Of a stretch of DNA of 64,000 bases, positions 12,619 to 25,510 are shown in pieces. This DNA is from Protonemura montana (Eukaryota; Arthropoda; Insecta; Plecoptera; Nemouridae): positions 12,265,021 to 12,329,020 of the forward strand of contig OX387602.1 in NCBI GenBank assembly GCA_947568835.1. Direction: 5' to 3'. Under the pieces are notes generated by a model. The model was not told the origin of the DNA and did not search any database. It saw nothing but the letters and a program-made list of their open reading frames with translations. Every line of letters starts with the position of its first letter. The stretch's first letter is position 1. Made by a program: the position numbers and the translations under genes.

Positions 12619-15600
12619 CACTCGGATTTCATACAAAGTCACCGCAAAACACATATTTTTCTCGCGCTGTCACAAATCACATGACAGAACAGCAGCATAC
12701 GAGCACTATTATTGTCGTCATGCTTTTGGAATTCGTTCAGCATATTTGTCACCCAACACTTGCAAGTAATCGTCACGACTGCAATTTGCTACAATGTGCA
12801 AGTCGTTTGATAGTAAAGCCTACTAAATGAGATCTCTTCTCGGGGCAAGTCTGCAGAAACGGACGCTGGCTGGCTGATACCGGTTTCTACAGCAGCAGAA
12901 GTGACTGTATATATGATCGTTTACAAGGCAAATAGGATAATCTTCTAGTACGAAATTAACAGAGGCGTACATGGAACTGATTGATTTACGGCTGCGTGGC
13001 CAGATGTCTTCCGAAACGTCAGACTGCAGCTCGATATTAAGTGCCACATTGTATGAATGGTTGCATACTGCTCGGGCTAGCAACAATTTCTTATATCAGA
13101 TGCCACGACTGAAATCGTATAAGGAAACGATTACTTTTCGAATACATATAGGTTATGTCATCGCTCAATGGTTTAAAAATGTGCAGCGAACGATCGATAG
13201 AGAATAGCCACGATTAGCAGAAAAAAAAACTATGCCAAAACGTCAATGACCGTTTGTTTTCTATTTTAAAAACTTTGCAGAAAAAAAAATTGTGTCTTGT
13301 AAGAAAAACTTGTTGCCCTTGGTATGCGCGATACAGATCGATGATTGGGTGTACTTCAATGACGTCACAAGAAAAGACAAACGTCTTGTAATCCTTAAAA
13401 GGGTTCTTCACAATTATATTAAAGTAAAGTATGACGTTTCGATCAAAGTCCAAGTAGTGTCTACGTCATTTTATCAGTACGCTAGCAATATGTCTTTGTT
13501 TTGAATTTATTGGCATCAGAAAATTGTATCCAACAGCACACCTTAGTGTGTTACATAGTTACTGAAGAATATGGGGTGTTATGATTGATAACCAAATGCG
13601 TGGGTGAATATATATTATCAAATTTTTCATCAGTGACATCAGAGATTACTCCTTCTCTAACACGTCAAGCGATGATAAACGAAAAATCTGGTGGACAGAA
13701 ACGAAAAACTTCTCGGCTACGCCAATAAATAACGAATCGTTAAGTGAAAAAAATATTTGCAAAGAACAGTCACGAGCGATCTTGAAACATAATTATCATC
13801 ACGTTTTAAAGCATGCTCGAGCATTCCATCAAACTGCAAACGAGGTCGCGGCATCTCTCGCGAATTTGCTTGCGAGTGCCACCGAAGACTGCAGGATGCA
13901 GGATGGAGCAGAGCAGAAGAGTAAACGGCATGTGGTGGGCGAGCACGCCTCCAACAAATGCATTTGGCCATTTTGTTTTTTCTTTGTATGAGACATCTAA
14001 GTTTTGGTGCCGTATCTTCCACTTTTCAAGCAACGAAATATCTTGTATTTTTTTTTATAGTCCATTTTATCAATTTTAATCATTGAGTGTCCAGATGTTC
14101 AGATACATAGACTAAGAAAAGTTGCGTCAGTGTTTAATAAGTGATCCAGAATTATTTGACTTTGTTGTCTTACGTTTTCAGATAAAGACACTTAAAAGCA
14201 CAATAGCATTGGCAGGACTCCAGACCTGAAAAAAATTCATCTAGTGTTATCGATTTTCAATCAGTTTTTAAAATGAGACTCATTTTAATTGTCGTCACTT
14301 TCAAATATTTTTCAGACGTCAAGCAAATATCCCTAAATTATCAGCCGATCTCAGAAACTTATCGCATTGATCATGATGATAACATTGACAGTTTTTTTTT
14401 TGCAATCTCACTGATTGCTTAGACGATTTAGTAAACAGCTCCCAGCTTTTATACACTACCGACACTTGCAAATATCATGAAGATAATTATGAGAATATTT
14501 TTATTTCAGTGATTAAAATCATACATCTGTGGCAAAACCAAGCGTGTAGTTGAGTGGAGTTTCGTAGAATGCTAGTGTCACAGCTTTGATTGCTCTAATC
14601 AAAGAAGCAGCGCCCACAAAATCGTCAACTTGGTCATCGGACATGCAGAACTGCAGTTGTGGAGGAAAATTCCGTGGAAAATTCAACTCTCTGAAATTAT
14701 AAATCCCGCTTTCTGGAAACCGATTTGCTTATAGCAATCATAAAAGCCTCATGAAGCAGTATAGCTAGTCAGAAAATATCATAGTGAAGCAATGTGATTA
14801 TGTTTTGCAAAATAGTACGTAACATTTAGATAAAAAAACATCAAAAAATTTCCAATTATTTTTGAAGTAATGCATGGTGATAGCTTCCCCGAAGATCTAC
14901 TCACACCCGTCATACTCAAACACAGCTGCGAACCAAATCATTATCACTTACTAATTAGCAAAAAAAAAAACTTCATGTTCTGAAAAAGTAGACAAGAAAT
15001 TTGAGGTTGTTCCGACTTCCGACTTCGACAAGTGCACCACTTACACCGACTTGTCTCCCATATGTAATTAATATCCACCGCTAACGACTTTTTTCCCCAG
15101 CCTCTAATTAGCAATTACAGTGCACAGGTAAGGAAAAGGGTTTCTCTCTTCATCACAAGGTCGGACCTTCCGCTGCGTCAGCAATATTGAGCGCACTGTT
15201 GAGGAGGCACCCACGAATACGATGCAAGTAGCACAGATTTATTCGCTCGGCCCAATGTTTCGCGTGTGCAGCACAAAGATATTTGCAGCTCGGCCAAAGC
15301 GTGCTCAAGTTGGGCTCTGGATGGCCAGTTGTTTTTGTTGTCAGAGTTTGTTGTTATAGTGTCGTAGTTGAGGTGAATGACCGACCTGTACGGCCCTCTC
15401 GTCGTGGTGAAGGCAGGTTAAGTAGGGTAAGGGAATTGTCAGTAGCATCGGCCCAAATTTCTCTTCATTATTATACTCTATGCATCAAATAATCGAGGGC
15501 CTAGCTCTGGCCCTACCAAAAACCCGACATGCCAGCGTATTACATCCTATGAGCACTCGCGTCATCTTTCTGCAATGATGCAGACAATGCTAGAAGAGCC

Positions 15601-18440
15601 GGCTTGTCATCTCACGCGATAGTCGAAGAAAAGAGGGCAATAGCAAAGAAGCACTGACCACTCATTACACCTAGGTGGACATGCAATTAATACTAGGTAC
15701 CTTTGCAAGAATGTATTGAGCTGGAACTAAACTCTGACGACACTTTCCGAAATGCGATTGCATTACAAGGCACCTTTTTTTCTGATCGGTTTTCTGTATG
15801 GCGCAAAAGTAAAGTACCGTGGGGAAGTTGCCGACTACTAAGCTGAAATCTCACACAAAGTAAATTTGGAAGATGGAAGCTAAACCGTTCTTTCATTTCT
15901 GAATGCAGAAAAAAGAGCGGCACGCATTTCAAACACAGTTGGACGGTTGTCGGCAGAAAGAAACGCACGTTTAGGGAAAATAAGGAAAAGAATTAATTTT
16001 ATATTGTCGCAAACATTCTTTTGCCTCGAAACTATTTAACGCTAGCATCATATTTCGATGGCCGAGAAGATATAGCTCCCTAGTTTTTGCGATCAGCGCG
16101 GTCTTGAAAAGGTGAACCAAAAAATGTCTATAGAGTCAACCAGTGAAACGTGCCCTAGCCGTTCGAGAACCCGTGTTCTCCGCTTCTCCGGCCATTAAGG
16201 TTACCAAATGGCTTAATATATTCACACAAAAAAGTTTTGCTAAGTTTTTACTTTCAAAGTTGTCTTAGAACTACAGCCGGCCCAGTCTTGAATATATGCC
16301 ACCAGTCAGTGGCATCAAAATGGTCTTGTCGCCACTGCGTTTTTGTCCGAGTAAACTAGTGAACCTTACAGCATCGCTCGCTCATCCAGCGTTTCAGGAT
16401 GTATAACACAAGAGTTTTACGGTGACCCAACAAGTTGAACTAGCTCTTTTATAGCTACAAAAAGATGAGCCATATTTCTTGAAAAACCATGAACTAGAGG
16501 TGCCTTATACGACAGCGACGAATCAAAATAGATCGTTTGCATACGGAAGTACACAATTAACCCTTAGCATTCCATTTATACACCTGCCCCTAAAAAAGGG
16601 GTGAAGTCTTAGAAGATGCCTGGAAGCATAAATGGTTAAAATTGAACTCGAGCAGAAGGTAGATAAATAACAGTCGGCTGTAAACAGCTTGCAATGATCA
16701 ATTTTTAGACTGCACGCTATTACATAAGCGAGTCATTGATCTTTTCTTTTTAATCGGTATTTATATGCAATTATGACAAGTGTCGAAGCCGCCAGAATAC
16801 ATTACGATTAAACGCGTAAGTAGAGGTACTTCACGATTAGAATGAGAGAGCCGAGTAGTAAGTAGTGTCTCAAAAGTGCACGACTTTACGCAGAGAATGC
16901 AAGGCAGCGCATTTCATGTTTCATGATAGAATTCATGACTGGCGTTAGAATCAGCATTTCCTAGGTACAAGAATTTCCAGAAATCATAATCAAAGCAACC
17001 TGTCAGCAATTGCTTTTTTATTTTGGTTTGGACACAATTGATCGTTTCGTTATACAAATCAATGCATGATTTGGTAATATATATATATATGTATGTGTGT
17101 GTATATGCGTTCGTCACTGCAGATTTGAATTTGATATGAGATTGATTGACCTATAAAATAGCCTGGATTTGCGTATGAGTAGCTTTTTGATAAGAAATTA
17201 AAATGATAGCGATAAGAATTACGCACGCAAATAATGTTGATACATTGAATGATTTTATCCATGAATAATCAGTTTGAGCAAGGAGATTGCCCAGAGAATC
17301 GCATACAATCGTGCGCGGAGAGTAAATAAAACAATTTGAAGTCTGTTCAACTAGAACAATTGAACCTTTAATTTACAATTGAACAAAGAAACGATTTGTT
17401 TATCGCAACTCAAAGAAGGTACGTGTTACATTTGCCAATGCTTTAATTCGTTTAGGTGGGTGGCCAGTTTAGTGTGAGGTGATATCAAATAGACACACGC
17501 ATTAAACTCGGTGCATACGTGCAAGAAATTTGACCAACACGCGATAAAATGCAGTTTTTAGTTAGCAATGCAAGTCCGTGATGAATCTGGCGAGATGTGG
17601 GGTACGCGTTGTTTCAGTGAACTTTACCATACACGAGCAAGGCATGCTTATCACGGCTATCGTATTATGAATGAGAGAAGGCAAATCCGCAGAATATTGC
17701 AACTTAGAATAATAACGTTGAGGTTAATGAACGGTAACAAGACATTTGCAACAAATACTTTGTCATTACGGGTGTTTCCATCCATGTTATGAAGCGAACT
17801 AGATAGTAACAGCAAAGCAATACTAAAAATATGTGTCCTACGCTGTACCTTTACAGTGTGTACTATCATGGCTATAAATTACGTCAATTTCATCTCTTTT
17901 GCATGAATGTATTCCAAAGAAAGCTTAAAGCGATGTCAATGGTAAAGTCAGCGAATGAACCAAACCCCTATTCGCCCCAATTCATTTCACTATGAGTATT
18001 TATAATACCTTACTATTTATCCCAGTTTCCAATTTGTCTAAAAAAGATGCCGGTGAGATCAACGACCGTGCCTACTTAAGATATAGAGAAGAGAGATTGT
18101 CTCTTTTTCTATCTACCTTGATAATGATATTTGTACCGACGAGTCAAAGCAAGTACGCTTGCACCCATAGGCGTAGTGTCGGTTCGTGAAATACGGCGAC
18201 TCGTCCATGGGCGACCATATAATGCACTAGTTTTTCAGATCGGTACTTACAATATATTTAAGAAGTACATTTTCATCAATATCAAACGATCAGATGTAAC
18301 GACAGTTATCTAAAAACCTTCTCAAATTAAAATGGTAAAGAAACATCAGCAGAAACTTTGTATCTCTAAAAACAATGCCTAAATTCAAGCGCAAAATTCA
18401 ACGTAAGTTGAAGATGACGAATGAAATACTAATCCTTTTG
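12615..18440. other. Gene-free stretch
   Basis: No gene recognised. It holds a CRE palindrome TGACGTCA (13360-13367), a 13-base inverted repeat AAGGTCGGACCTT (15157-15169) and a short TA/TG microsatellite (about 17074-17105). Overlapping open frames on both strands at about 13.7-14.1 kb are mutual shadows with no family match. Confidence 0.4.
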
Positions 18441-18610
18441 CTTGCATGTTCCAGGCAAGAAGTGCGTCGCAGAATCTCGCTGCCCATGAGAACGGCGCAG
18501 CTTGCAGTCACCGAGCACATGTCCTCTCACGCACTACGCGTGAGCCGTGACGCATGCCGCCACACGCGCTCCAGCCGAGTGCGTGTGCACTAACGCATGT
18601 AGATCTCAGC
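18441..18610. promoter_or_regulatory. CpG-rich patch upstream of CYP18A1
   Basis: A CpG-rich block about 400-550 bp upstream of the CYP18A1 TATA box, unlike the AT-rich surroundings. It holds a 19-bp inverted repeat (CTCACGC-5-GCGTGAG, 18526-18544) and two CACGCG hexamers in opposite orientation (18537-18542 and 18563-18568). CACGCG is a known target core of bHLH-PAS dimers, including the juvenile-hormone receptor Met. Function here is inferred from position only. Confidence 0.35.
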
Positions 18611-18979
18611 GCTCTGCATCCCTGCTGCAGCATCATCGAATTTCGCTGTCCGCACGATGAAAAACAGCCCTCGGGACCTGCTCCATTTGCTGCCCAAGCC
18701 AACGCAACAAGATGAAGAACCACACAAAGACAAAATCAATATTTGAAAACAAATATCGAACCGCCCAAATGATCGTATGGCCCTAACACTCGAGTCGTTA
18801 CAGATCTTGGGCCCGCCTCTTACCTCTCCCTCTCCCCCGGCGCCTCCCCCACTGTCGAACAATCGGACTAAGATGAAGAGACAGGTAGTGACCCCCACCT
18901 TCCACAGGGACCCCCCCCCACCCAGGCGGCTTGGACGAACCCCCAACGAAACCTTAGTTCACCTGGGGGACTCAGCTGA

Positions 18980-18995
18980 TGAGTCACTATAAAAG
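18980..18995 (+). promoter_or_regulatory. CYP18A1 core promoter (AP-1 site plus TATA box)
   Basis: TGAGTCA (18980-18986) abuts TATAAAAG (18988-18995), about 170 bp upstream of the CYP18A1 ATG. A start near 19018-19025 would fit the usual TATA spacing and would leave a 5' leader of about 145 bases with no intron needed. Confidence 0.65.
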
Positions 18996-19166
18996 CCAGC
19001 AAGGACAACCGAGTTGTACGTTAGTATACTCTTACCACTGTGGAAGCACGCTCAGTCCTTATCAGACTCTCGTGAGCACGCGTCTTTCAGTTCCGCTACT
19101 AGAATCAGTGACATCGTAGCTTCAACTCCCATTCAAAGAGACTTAATTATTTTATTTTAAATTATA

Positions 19167-22100
19167 ATGACGTTATTAGTTCGTGGTCTCCAAAGACTTT
19201 GGGTGGAGATTTCGAGTTATGAGGAAAATGTTGATGTTTACCGGACATTGTTGGTGTTCTTGTCGGCAATCATTTGCGTGAGGTGTGTGCAAATGTTCAG
19301 AGAGTTGAAATCTTTGCCTCCTGGCCCGTGGGGCCTTCCTATTTGTGGATATTTGCCTTTTTTGAAGGGTGATGCACATCTTCATTTTCAAGAGCTTACC
19401 AAAAAGTACGGACCGATGTTCAGCACGAGGCTGGGAAATCAATTGATTGTCGTGCTCAGTGATTACAAGATGATAAGGGAAGCATTTCGTAAAGAAGAAT
19501 TCACCGGGCGTCCGCACACAGAATTCAACAACATATTGGGAGGATACGGTAAGCGATTTGTTTAATCTTGTTCGTGTTATTTTTAGTCCTCAATTCGATC
19601 AAGAATGAACGCGTCAACGGAACGTTTCAATGAAAAAGTTAGTCTTTGGAAAATTGGGTATGAAACCACGCCGAATAATTAATTTACCGTCAAGATCAGA
19701 CTGTATGGTAACGAATTTTAAAAGAGTTACTCTTTGTCTATAGTTAAAAATCTGCAGGATTTGCTAACACAAGAAAACCACAAAATTAGGCACTAGGCTA
19801 ACATTTCAAAAGTTGTGGCCCTTGGCATCTATAACGCTAAACACCAACATAATTTCGGTATAATTTATGATTCCTTATTAAATCGTGGCTATCAATTTAA
19901 ATAAGGTTGTGGCTTGTTCCGAGCGTCATTGCGCAAACCATATTTCGAGCTTCGTGCGTTTCCCGCGCGTTCAAATCACTGCGCCGCGCTGCGTGCGTGC
20001 GGCGCGGAATCCTCGTTCGCCGGAAACCCTCCGGGAAACCCCTCGGAAAACCCCAGGAGCCTCTCGTTCAACGGCCATCTCCTTGTTGCAGGAGTCATCA
20101 ACATCGACGGTAAATTGTGGAAGGACCAGCGTCGTTTCCTGCACGCAAGACTGAGGCACTTCGGCATGAAGTACCTCGGAGCCGGCAAGGAGCACATGGA
20201 GTCTAGAATAGTGGTAAGTTACCGATAGAAAATAATGTTGACCGATTTCTATGGCCTCTTGACTTGCTTGCTGATCAGCTATATTGTAAAGTACAGTTTC
20301 AAAGCTCTAAGTGAAACTGTTTTTGTTTATTGTTATTCAAGTGAAAGTGTCAAAACGAAAAATTATTTATAAATGATATGATTTTGCCAGCTTGTTCATA
20401 CTGTATTTTTGTTATGTTTCAGACTGAGGTGGAGGGTTTCCTGAAATGCCTGTCAAAGCATACCGAGGAGCCGCTCGACCTGAATCCTGTTCTGGCCATG
20501 TCCATCAGCAACGTGATCTGCTCTATCATGATGAGCGTCCGTTTCCAGCGAAACGACTCCCGTTTCAAGCGCTTTATGGATCTCATCGAAGAGGGCTTCA
20601 AACTCTTCGGCAAAATGACGTTCGCCAACTTTATCCCTTCCATGCGCCATCTTCCAGGATTCAAAGAGACAAGGCGAAAGATATCACGGGTAAGTCACCA
20701 ACAAGCCACGACATTCAAGAAGCGCGACACTGAATGTTACATGAAGTGAAACAACACTCCAGCAAGCAGCTAACAAAATTCTCTTATTGCAACCAACAGA
20801 ACCGATCCGAGATGGCTGATTTCTTCCAAGAAACCGTTGACAAGCACCGAGAGACTTTTGACCCGAGCAACATACGAGATCTGATCGACACCTATCTTTT
20901 CGAGATCCAGCTTGCTAAAGAAGAAGGGAGAGCGGATATGCTCTTTGAGGGGAAAGACCACGGTAAGCCGGTGTTTTCACTCCGCCGACCATCGATATCA
21001 ATTGATGGCAGACCTCGAACCGATGATCACGTTGTGTTTGTTTCGCTCTGCGTAGATCGCCAGATTCAGCAGATCATCGGCGACCTTTTCTCAGCGGGCA
21101 TGGAGACGATCAAGACAACTCTGCAGTGGGCCGTTGTGTTCATGTTACACCATCCAGAGGTCGCTAAAGCTGTGCAAGAGGAACTCGACGAAGTCGTCGG
21201 ACGTAAGCGAATGCCGAAGCTTGAAGACCTCGCGTTCCTTCCATACACCGAGTCGGCGCTGTTAGAGGTGCTTCGGCGGTCCAGCATCGTGCCGCTGGGA
21301 ACGACTCATGCTACCACCAGGTACGAAAAACAACCATTTCGCTTGAGCAACAGCTTTGACATTTCATTCTCGTGGTTAACAAAAAAAGGTTTGATTTAAT
21401 TGTCGGGTTTTTTTGTGCGTGATTGGTACATGGTAAACCATATCGCGCCAAGCGCTGTAACGCTGCTGCGAGAGACGCGTGGACCGCACGAGGTAGACTT
21501 TCTACAAAGTTAGGTCTCTGACTACAGATTTGAGCAGTTCACAACAGCAGACGACGCATGCCTCATATACCTGTAGACTGCAAAAAAAAACTTTCCATAA
21601 GTTTGGCAGGGCTTTCCAGATTATTAAAATTAATTGCACTCTGTTAAATTACGGAAATCAACGTTCTGGCTAGGCTAGACAAGGGCTCAAACTTGAGGAG
21701 CACGGCGAAAAGTGAAAGCAAAAATAAAATATTTATGAAAGAGTTACGCATGGCACACGTGGTTCTGCGATCGCCGGTCAACAACCTGCATATCGATCAT
21801 TACAATGTGTTATTGTCTTTTGTTGCAGAGATGTTTTCATGAATGGCTTTAAAATCCCGAAGAACACTCAAGTTGTGCCACTTCTGCACGCTGTGCACAT
21901 GGACCCAAATCTTTGGGACGAGCCGGAAAAGTTCGAACCCACCAGATTCCTCAACGCTGAAGGAAAAGTCACAAAACCCGAATACTTCTTGCCATTTGGC
22001 GCCGGTACGTTATATACTCAAAAAGAACACAAAACAATCCAATTTTATATTTAAGATTAAGATAACAAGATACGCTGTCTCTTGCTGCTTATGAGTACAT

Positions 22101-22649
22101 TACATCAATGCGATCAGTTTATTAAATGTATTCGGTACAATGATCAATGTACTTGTCAGTACATTATCAGTACATTGTAGTAATGTATATGTATTTGTTG
22201 TCAACAGGAAGGCGAATGTGCCTTGGCGACGTGTTAGCTCGCATGGAAATCTTCATGTTTTTCTCGTCGCTTCTTCACATCTTCAACGTGGAGCTTCCCG
22301 AAGGACAGCCTCTTCCGAGCCTCAAGGGAAATGCTGGAGTGACCGTCACCCCAGACGCGTACAAGGTGAGAAATTGCCTCAATTTCACGCTATTCCCCGA
22401 CACCTACCCCCATTTCCCGTAGTCTAACTTAAGAGTAGGATCCACCGTCAAGAATTCAAGAAAGTTTAATCTCTATCTGCTTATTTGCAACCCAATTTTC
22501 AACGATGCGAATAAGAGATGCTTTATTTTTGGTTTGTACACACTAAAGGCAATGTTTCTTTCCAGGTGTGTCTTGTGCAAAGGCCCATGGAGGTGGAACT
22601 CGAGTTCCTTGCCGACGACCCGACGGCAAGAAATGTCGGCAGTCACTAG
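19167..22649 (+). CDS. CYP18A1: Cytochrome P450 CYP18A1, ecdysteroid 26-hydroxylase
   Basis: Microsomal P450 that inactivates ecdysone and 20-hydroxyecdysone by 26-hydroxylation and further oxidation to ecdysonoic acids. Eight exons: 19167-19548, 20092-20213, 20423-20689, 20800-20962, 21056-21320, 21829-22004, 22208-22365, 22566-22649. All introns are GT-AG, all phases agree, and the product is 538 residues, normal for the family. Visible parts are a membrane anchor (about 26-40), the PPGPWG hinge (51-56), I-helix AGMET (325-329), an ExxR in EVLR, and the heme loop PFGAGRRMCLG with Cys463. Stretches such as FTGRPHTEF, NRSEMADFFQETV and LGTTHATTR are diagnostic of CYP18A1 rather than a generic CYP2-clan enzyme. 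Its neighbour CYP306A1 is convergent. A TATA box and AP-1 site lie just upstream. Codons are GC-richer than the flanks. Confidence 0.95.
19930..20080. other. CpG-rich patch inside CYP18A1 intron 1
   Basis: Within intron 1 the base composition switches abruptly to CpG-rich, including the inverted repeat GCGCCGC-11-GCGGCGC (19981-20005), just upstream of the acceptor at 20091. Open frames across it are not coding, because the exon 2 phase and acceptor are unambiguous. It may be an intronic regulatory element or a structured segment of the pre-mRNA. Confidence 0.4.
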
Positions 22650-25510
22650 CTGTTTTAGCTGACAACACGTGAAAAATGATCTTACCCACACCCTAACGGC
22701 GCACACAATAAGTACAAGTACCATGCGACCTGTCTTCTCAAGTAACTATATTTGCTCAAATTGTAATATACAAAGAAAATAGTGCCAAATTTGGAGACAA
22801 AGTCGCATGGAAAAGATATACTTTATATTTGTAATTATTAGCTAATCAACCACAGCAAATTATCTGCTAATTTAGCGCGCTATTCCTCCCTATTGCTTAG
22901 TTTTTCTACCATGACAATTTTTATTTAATTCCCTTCTCTTTATACGAAATATGCCAGATTTCCTCTTTGGCATACGGCTGTGTACCCTTTTTTAATTTTT
23001 ATATATAAATTATAATTTTGTACCTATTCGTATCTTATAAGTTGTGCTGTCTGTGTTCACACAAAAATGAATGATTGCCGTTCGATCGTTCAGCGATTTG
23101 AGTAGGGTAAAAGGATGCAGTTCCTGCACAATGCAATGCATACCTCCAGACGACTGCAGTTGTGGCAATGTACTAGTCAACCGTTCAAGTAAAAACTAAA
23201 ACGGTCCAAAAATCATCATCACATCGTCATAAACGTATACGAAACATCTAGTATTCGCAAGTTCACTTTTTTTTTTGTTGCAATTGCATGGACGAGGAAT
23301 TCACAATTTGTTTGATTCGTAATCGTCAATAGATAGTCTAAACAATGCGGCCTAAGTAAAGGTTCATGTCGAAATAAAAAATGTTCTGCAGTAAGCTAAA
23401 AATCAATATCAGGAAATGATTTCTACATGTCATCGAACTTGAAAATAGTTGCCAATCGATTTATAAAAACAATTAGAAATCATTTCGCATGCAAGTACAC
23501 CTTTGTTTGAAAATAATTTCGCGTTGCACATTGGAGAGCGTGTGTCACTATTTCATGTTCCACGTCTGTTCGCTCCAAACAAAATCGGTCCTAATCTGCA
23601 TTGCAAGCGACAACAAGAGTATTACCTACCGATAGATATTTCGTATGTTTATGCCATTGTAACATTATGTACCATATTTTATATACCTACTTTTATATTC
23701 ATATTTAGCAAAATATGTACTCGTGTGTAGGCCATGTTTACCAATGTATGAATTGAAATTGAAAATTAATCTCGAGGACATTTTTTTATGCACACCAACG
23801 GTGTAAAAATGTTTTTTACGATTAATGTGTCGTGATTTCCTGCATAATGTAGGCAAAAATACATTTGTTTGTACAAATACCAATGTAAGCAGTAAAACAT
23901 ATTATTTAAAGCACTATTCTTCTAAACAGAACTTTTTAAATACCCCATCCTTGACAAATGAATGATTTCAGATGTCACATCTATTTATCCCTCCTAGGGT
24001 CGAATCCACAAAGCTGAGTTTAAATTGAATCGGAGTTTAAAGATGATCAACTATTCACAAAATTTGTTTCCTGATTTTCAAAGGTTATTACCATGGTGAT
24101 AACAACGTTACCACCAAATTTGTATTGGTTAAGCTCGTTCACTTCTCTGTCGATCCTGCCCCAGGGATTTTCATTTCCGCATTATTTATTTCCAAACGAA
24201 AATTTTCTGCGTCGATTCTATTGGAAAGGAAATCCAACCTTGACAGTCCAGCCTTGAGTTAAAAATAAAATCGTTTAATTCATTAAAGGTGATTGCAATG
24301 CAAAGCTATAAAAAAACGCATCTCTTAGCTATGATGGATGACAAAATTAATTTTATACGATGCATGCTTGGGTAAGTACTTGCATACAAATCAAACCAAG
24401 TATAAAAAAATACTGTGATCTTCTCAGAGCCCAATTCTAAAATAAGCTACACATACAATATATAAATAAACTTGTTTTAATTAAAGCTTATTTCGTTGCT
24501 AGCCGTTGTCTTTGAAATCAACTAGTTTCTAGCTATCAAACCAAAGCAGTTTCGGCAGTGGTGGCAGAGTACTGTCTGCCAGTGGCTCTCTGGCGCCCTA
24601 ACGTCAGTATTTTGCAATGTAGGTTAGTAAACTTGGCTAAATACCAAGCAGCAAGACTTGGGAGCTAGCTCGCGCCCGCGGCAGCCACAGTTTGCATGCC
24701 ACATCAGTGCACGTGTGTATATTAAACCAACAGAAGGGGTTATAACAGTGAAAGCTATGTTGAGTTCGAACCGAAGGCCACCTATGCTCCTGTTGACGTA
24801 TTCGCGTTCACGATTGTGCTTTTGGCACATTCGAAAAATAATTGATTCGAAATCAATGAGATATTTAAATTTTAAAATGTTTAAATTATTGTAAAGGCTA
24901 ACAATTTTAATTGTAGTTTGATGAGTTGCAAATATACATGCATGGCTTGTGACCTGACTATCGATGGAATCGTTCAATAACAAAATAACTTTGCTTACCG
25001 AGTAATTTTTATCGGTATCGACTTGCAGAATATTGTGTTTTCAGGTAATGCATTTATCATTTGTGTCTCGATCGACATGTTTCCCCTCAAGCTATTAAAT
25101 AATGACATGAACTCCTGGTTATTAGAACTGTAAGGAGTGTAATACAGTAATCTGGCATGCCTAGAAGCTGCCTTATCATCGATTCGGGTCTATACATTAG
25201 ATTATATAACACGCGCGGTTTACTGTCCTCACCTTTGTTGGACATGCACGCAGTTTAGTTTCACGAACGCCTTGAATCCTTTACCAATTATTCATGTGTT
25301 TATCTCTAACGCAACCTTACCGCGCAATTCTAATTTTATCCTCAGTTTCCCGGTTGACTTTTCCTCGTTTGCTCAATCGACTTACGCCTGCATAAAAATG
25401 TGTCATCACTCAATGCTTCTATGCATAGTAGGTTGCCTACCGCAAAGCTTGCGGCCAATTTAAACAATTCACTTATAAAGTAATTCAATATTTCTCAAGC
25501 GATCATCGTT
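22650..25510. other. Intergenic region between the two P450 stop codons
   Basis: It contains the 3' flanks of both CYP18A1 (plus) and CYP306A1 (minus) and one MITE-like element (23995-24162). An AATAAA at 23375 could serve CYP18A1, but it is over 700 bp from the stop, so polyadenylation sites are not fixed. No further gene is seen. Confidence 0.5.
23995..24162 (+). mobile_element. MITE-like inverted-repeat element, copy 1
   Basis: The left end GGGTCGAATCCACAAAGC-TGAGTTTAA resembles the terminal repeat of the element at 62.3-62.6 kb. The core (24083-24138, containing TTACCATGGTGATAACAA and CACCAAATTTGT) aligns over about 55 bases with the reverse complement of that second copy. The right end is diverged. 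It is non-autonomous, with no open reading frame. Confidence 0.55.

Noticed and set aside
12476..12769. Polyisoleucine/polyasparagine proteins
   Set aside because: Translation of the (AAT)n microsatellite.
12988..13005. CTGCGTGGCCAGATGTC, matching part of the SINE 3' region at 17 of 18 bases
   Set aside because: No homology on either side; about the level expected by chance among all pairs in 64 kb.
15157..15169. AAGGTCGGACCTT as an ecdysone-response IR1
   Set aside because: The half-sites lack the final A/T of AGGTCA-n-TGACCT, so it is not a valid IR1; kept only as an inverted repeat.
18975..19012. Possible hammerhead ribozyme core (CTGATGAGTC)
   Set aside because: No GAAA partner and no stem II/III complementarity; the bases are the AP-1 site and TATA box of CYP18A1.
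20378..20749. Alternative open frames overlapping CYP18A1 exons
   Set aside because: Other-frame shadows; the P450 frame with matched splice phases explains the region.
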